A DNA stretch of 6,173 nucleotides from contig JAUYPR010000057.1 in assembly GCA_030695785.1 (NCBI GenBank), positions 1 through 6,173 of the forward strand. The letters are read 5' to 3'. Positions 5,121-6,173 of this stretch are shown one piece after another. The notes beneath the pieces were generated by a model that had not been told where the DNA came from, searched no databases, and saw only the letters and a list, made by a program, of their open reading frames with translations. A program made the position numbers and the translations under genes. This DNA comes from a bacterium. Lineage in GTDB: Bacteria; Patescibacteriota; Microgenomatia; JAUYPR01. The first letter of the stretch is position 1, and the number at the start of each line of letters is the position of its first letter.

Positions 5121-6101
5121 ATGGACACATCCGGCGTCAAAATAATGCCAAGCATGCCAAAAGTAAAAAACGACCCGACTGAGCGTCTTGCCGCTCCGGG
5201 TGCGTTCTTAGGCGGACTTAAACCACCCTCCAGTGGTCCAGATCAAAGAAAGAAAGATATGGATGCATTTTTGCAGGCGCTTCAACAGATGCGCATGGGT
5301 GGGGGGAAACCACCTGGAACCAGCGAACAGGAACAGATCATCAGCGCGCCGGACAATAAACCCCTTGTCAGAAATATCTCACCCTCAACATTTTCTATCA
5401 GTGAGGGTGGAAGTGGCGGAGTTTCCATTATAAATAATACAGTCGCCTCAGCCGATGCGACTCGACCCCCACAACAGTACGATGAACTTTTTAGAAAAAT
5501 GATTGAGGGATCTCCTGTGCCCCCAGGACTCATGCCCCAAGAAGTCCGTCAACCCAAAATCTCTCCCCAAGAAGCGCAGGCACGAGAAGCGCTCGACAAA
5601 CAAAAGTCTGCCTCGATCGTTGCAGAAATTGTCGCGCTCTACCATACGTTCGGCCAGCAGGTTGAACACCTAATTATCGGCTCCGGAACTCAAGAGCGAA
5701 CAGATACGTCTGCGTCGATCAAAGAAAAACGCGAGGCCCAACTCGCGGCATCCCGAAGCAAAAATCTTGTTGAGCGAATGCTTTCCTTTTTCCGCGGGCG
5801 AAAAAAACAAGAAGCCGAGCAAAAAGCAGCCGATGAGGTCACGGTGCAAGAGCGTCAAGCGCAATTGCAAGAAGAACGGATGAGTCAAGTTCCAGATACT
5901 GGCGCGAAAAAGCCGCGGGGTGACCTTTTTGGGACATATGGAGCAAAGCTCAAAAGGGCAGTCCAAGAGAAAGCGCAACTCTTGTCTTTTGGGAAATGGA
6001 GAGAGCGTCGAACCACAAGCAGGAAGATCCGAGACGCAGCGGCACTTCAACAGATTCTTGGTGGTCCGGGTGAAAAAAGCGCACCGAGCCATGTCGGCTA
6101 A
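5121..6101 (+). CDS. Hypothetical charged, largely disordered cytoplasmic protein
   Basis: I do not recognise this 326-residue protein. There is no signal peptide or membrane segment. Residues 1-150 are rich in Pro, Gly, Ser and Gln (LKPPSSGPDQRKKD, GGSGGVSIINN) and are probably disordered. Residues about 150-185 look helical (AQAREALDKQKSASIVAEIVALYHTFGQQVEHLI). Residues about 200-255 are rich in Lys, Arg, Glu, Gln and Ala, and may form a coiled coil or a long basic helix broken by LVERMLSFFRGRKKQ. A basic C-terminal part (265-310) contains FGTYGAKLKRAVQEKAQLLSFGKWRERR. It could bind nucleic acid or act as a scaffold, but nothing proves this. The ATG at 5121 is preferred because it lies just after a strong promoter; the next in-frame ATGs are at codons 9 and 12. 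The long frame, codon use like its neighbours and promoter support a real gene. Confidence 0.8.
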   Translation: MDTSGVKIMPSMPKVKNDPTERLAAPGAFLGGLKPPSSGPDQRKKDMDAFLQALQQMRMGGGKPPGTSEQEQIISAPDNKPLVRNISPSTFSISEGGSGGVSIINNTVASADATRPPQQYDELFRKMIEGSPVPPGLMPQEVRQPKISPQEAQAREALDKQKSASIVAEIVALYHTFGQQVEHLIIGSGTQERTDTSASIKEKREAQLAASRSKNLVERMLSFFRGRKKQEAEQKAADEVTVQERQAQLQEERMSQVPDTGAKKPRGDLFGTYGAKLKRAVQEKAQLLSFGKWRERRTTSRKIRDAAALQQILGGPGEKSAPSHVG

Positions 6102-6107
6102 CTTCAA

Positions 6108-6137
6108 CTGGCAAGCATCTTTTCCCTTTGGTACAAT
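6108..6137 (+). promoter_or_regulatory. Possible promoter for a gene beyond the window
   Basis: TACAAT (6132-6137) is preceded by TGG (6129-6131), an extended -10. A weak -35, CTGGCA (6108-6113), lies 18 bp upstream. It sits just after the stop of the unknown protein gene. What it would drive starts in the last 30 bases and cannot be identified. Confidence 0.3.
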
Positions 6138-6173
6138 GGTGGGTACAGGCGCGCATAGCTCCCGCCGTCGAGA

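Noticed and set aside
6149..6173. Possible 5' half of a tRNA (GCGCGCATAGCTC...) after the promoter-like TGGTACAAT.
   Set aside because: T8, A9 and a GCTC D stem fit, but the D loop lacks A14 and the GG pair and the stem does not close with GAGC; the window ends before more can be tested.
6136..6173. Short open frame ATGGTGGGTACA... at the right edge, as the start of another gene.
   Set aside because: Only 12 codons are visible, it overlaps the -10 box, and there is no Shine-Dalgarno sequence.

Overview
The window looks like compact, gene-dense bacterial chromosome. Five complete protein genes, one partial gene and two tRNAs fill about 6.2 kb. The mix of genes (small lysozyme-like membrane protein, MurT/GatD pair, UppP, possible sortase fragment), the very short intergenic gaps, start codons placed just after -10 boxes, and repeats of the CCTTCGAC/CTGAGCGAAGCGAA type suggest a Patescibacteria/Candidate Phyla Radiation organism, perhaps of the Parcubacteria-Uhrbacteria kind. 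That assignment is inference from gene style; no marker gene here fixes the taxon.

Layout. Bases 1-312 (minus) hold the N-terminal 104 codons of a single-pass membrane protein, possibly a sortase. It diverges from tRNA-Gln(UUG) at 387-457 (plus). Directly after this tRNA is a composite inverted repeat (459-557), then a gap with nothing further recognised except a hairpin just past the end of uppP. uppP (689-1450, minus) diverges from a rightward cluster: lysozyme-like membrane-anchored protein (1521-2126), murT (2146-3522) and gatD (3519-4253). gatD converges on, and overlaps by 19 bp, tRNA-Leu(UAG) (4235-4315, minus). Only 36 bp separate that tRNA from a divergent cyclophilin-type lipoprotein gene (4352-5038). 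A small repeat remnant follows, then a 326-residue charged protein of unknown function (5121-6101). The last 72 bases hold only a possible promoter.

How the genes fit together. The core is peptidoglycan biology. UppP returns undecaprenyl pyrophosphate to the monophosphate carrier. MurT-GatD amidates the D-glutamate of lipid II using glutamine. The lysozyme-like protein presumably trims or remodels glycan strands outside the membrane. A possible sortase and a lipoprotein foldase also belong to the cell surface.

Expression. Most transcription-unit-leading genes have a -10-like hexamer ending 6-8 nt before the start codon and no Shine-Dalgarno sequence, as expected for leaderless mRNAs. gatD, which is internal to its operon, instead has a strong GGAGGTG at ideal spacing. 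I see no clear new molecular system. The most interesting points are this leaderless/SD split, the tRNA-Leu/gatD overlap, the composite repeat abutting tRNA-Gln, the unusual C at position 55 of tRNA-Gln, and the unknown 326-residue protein.
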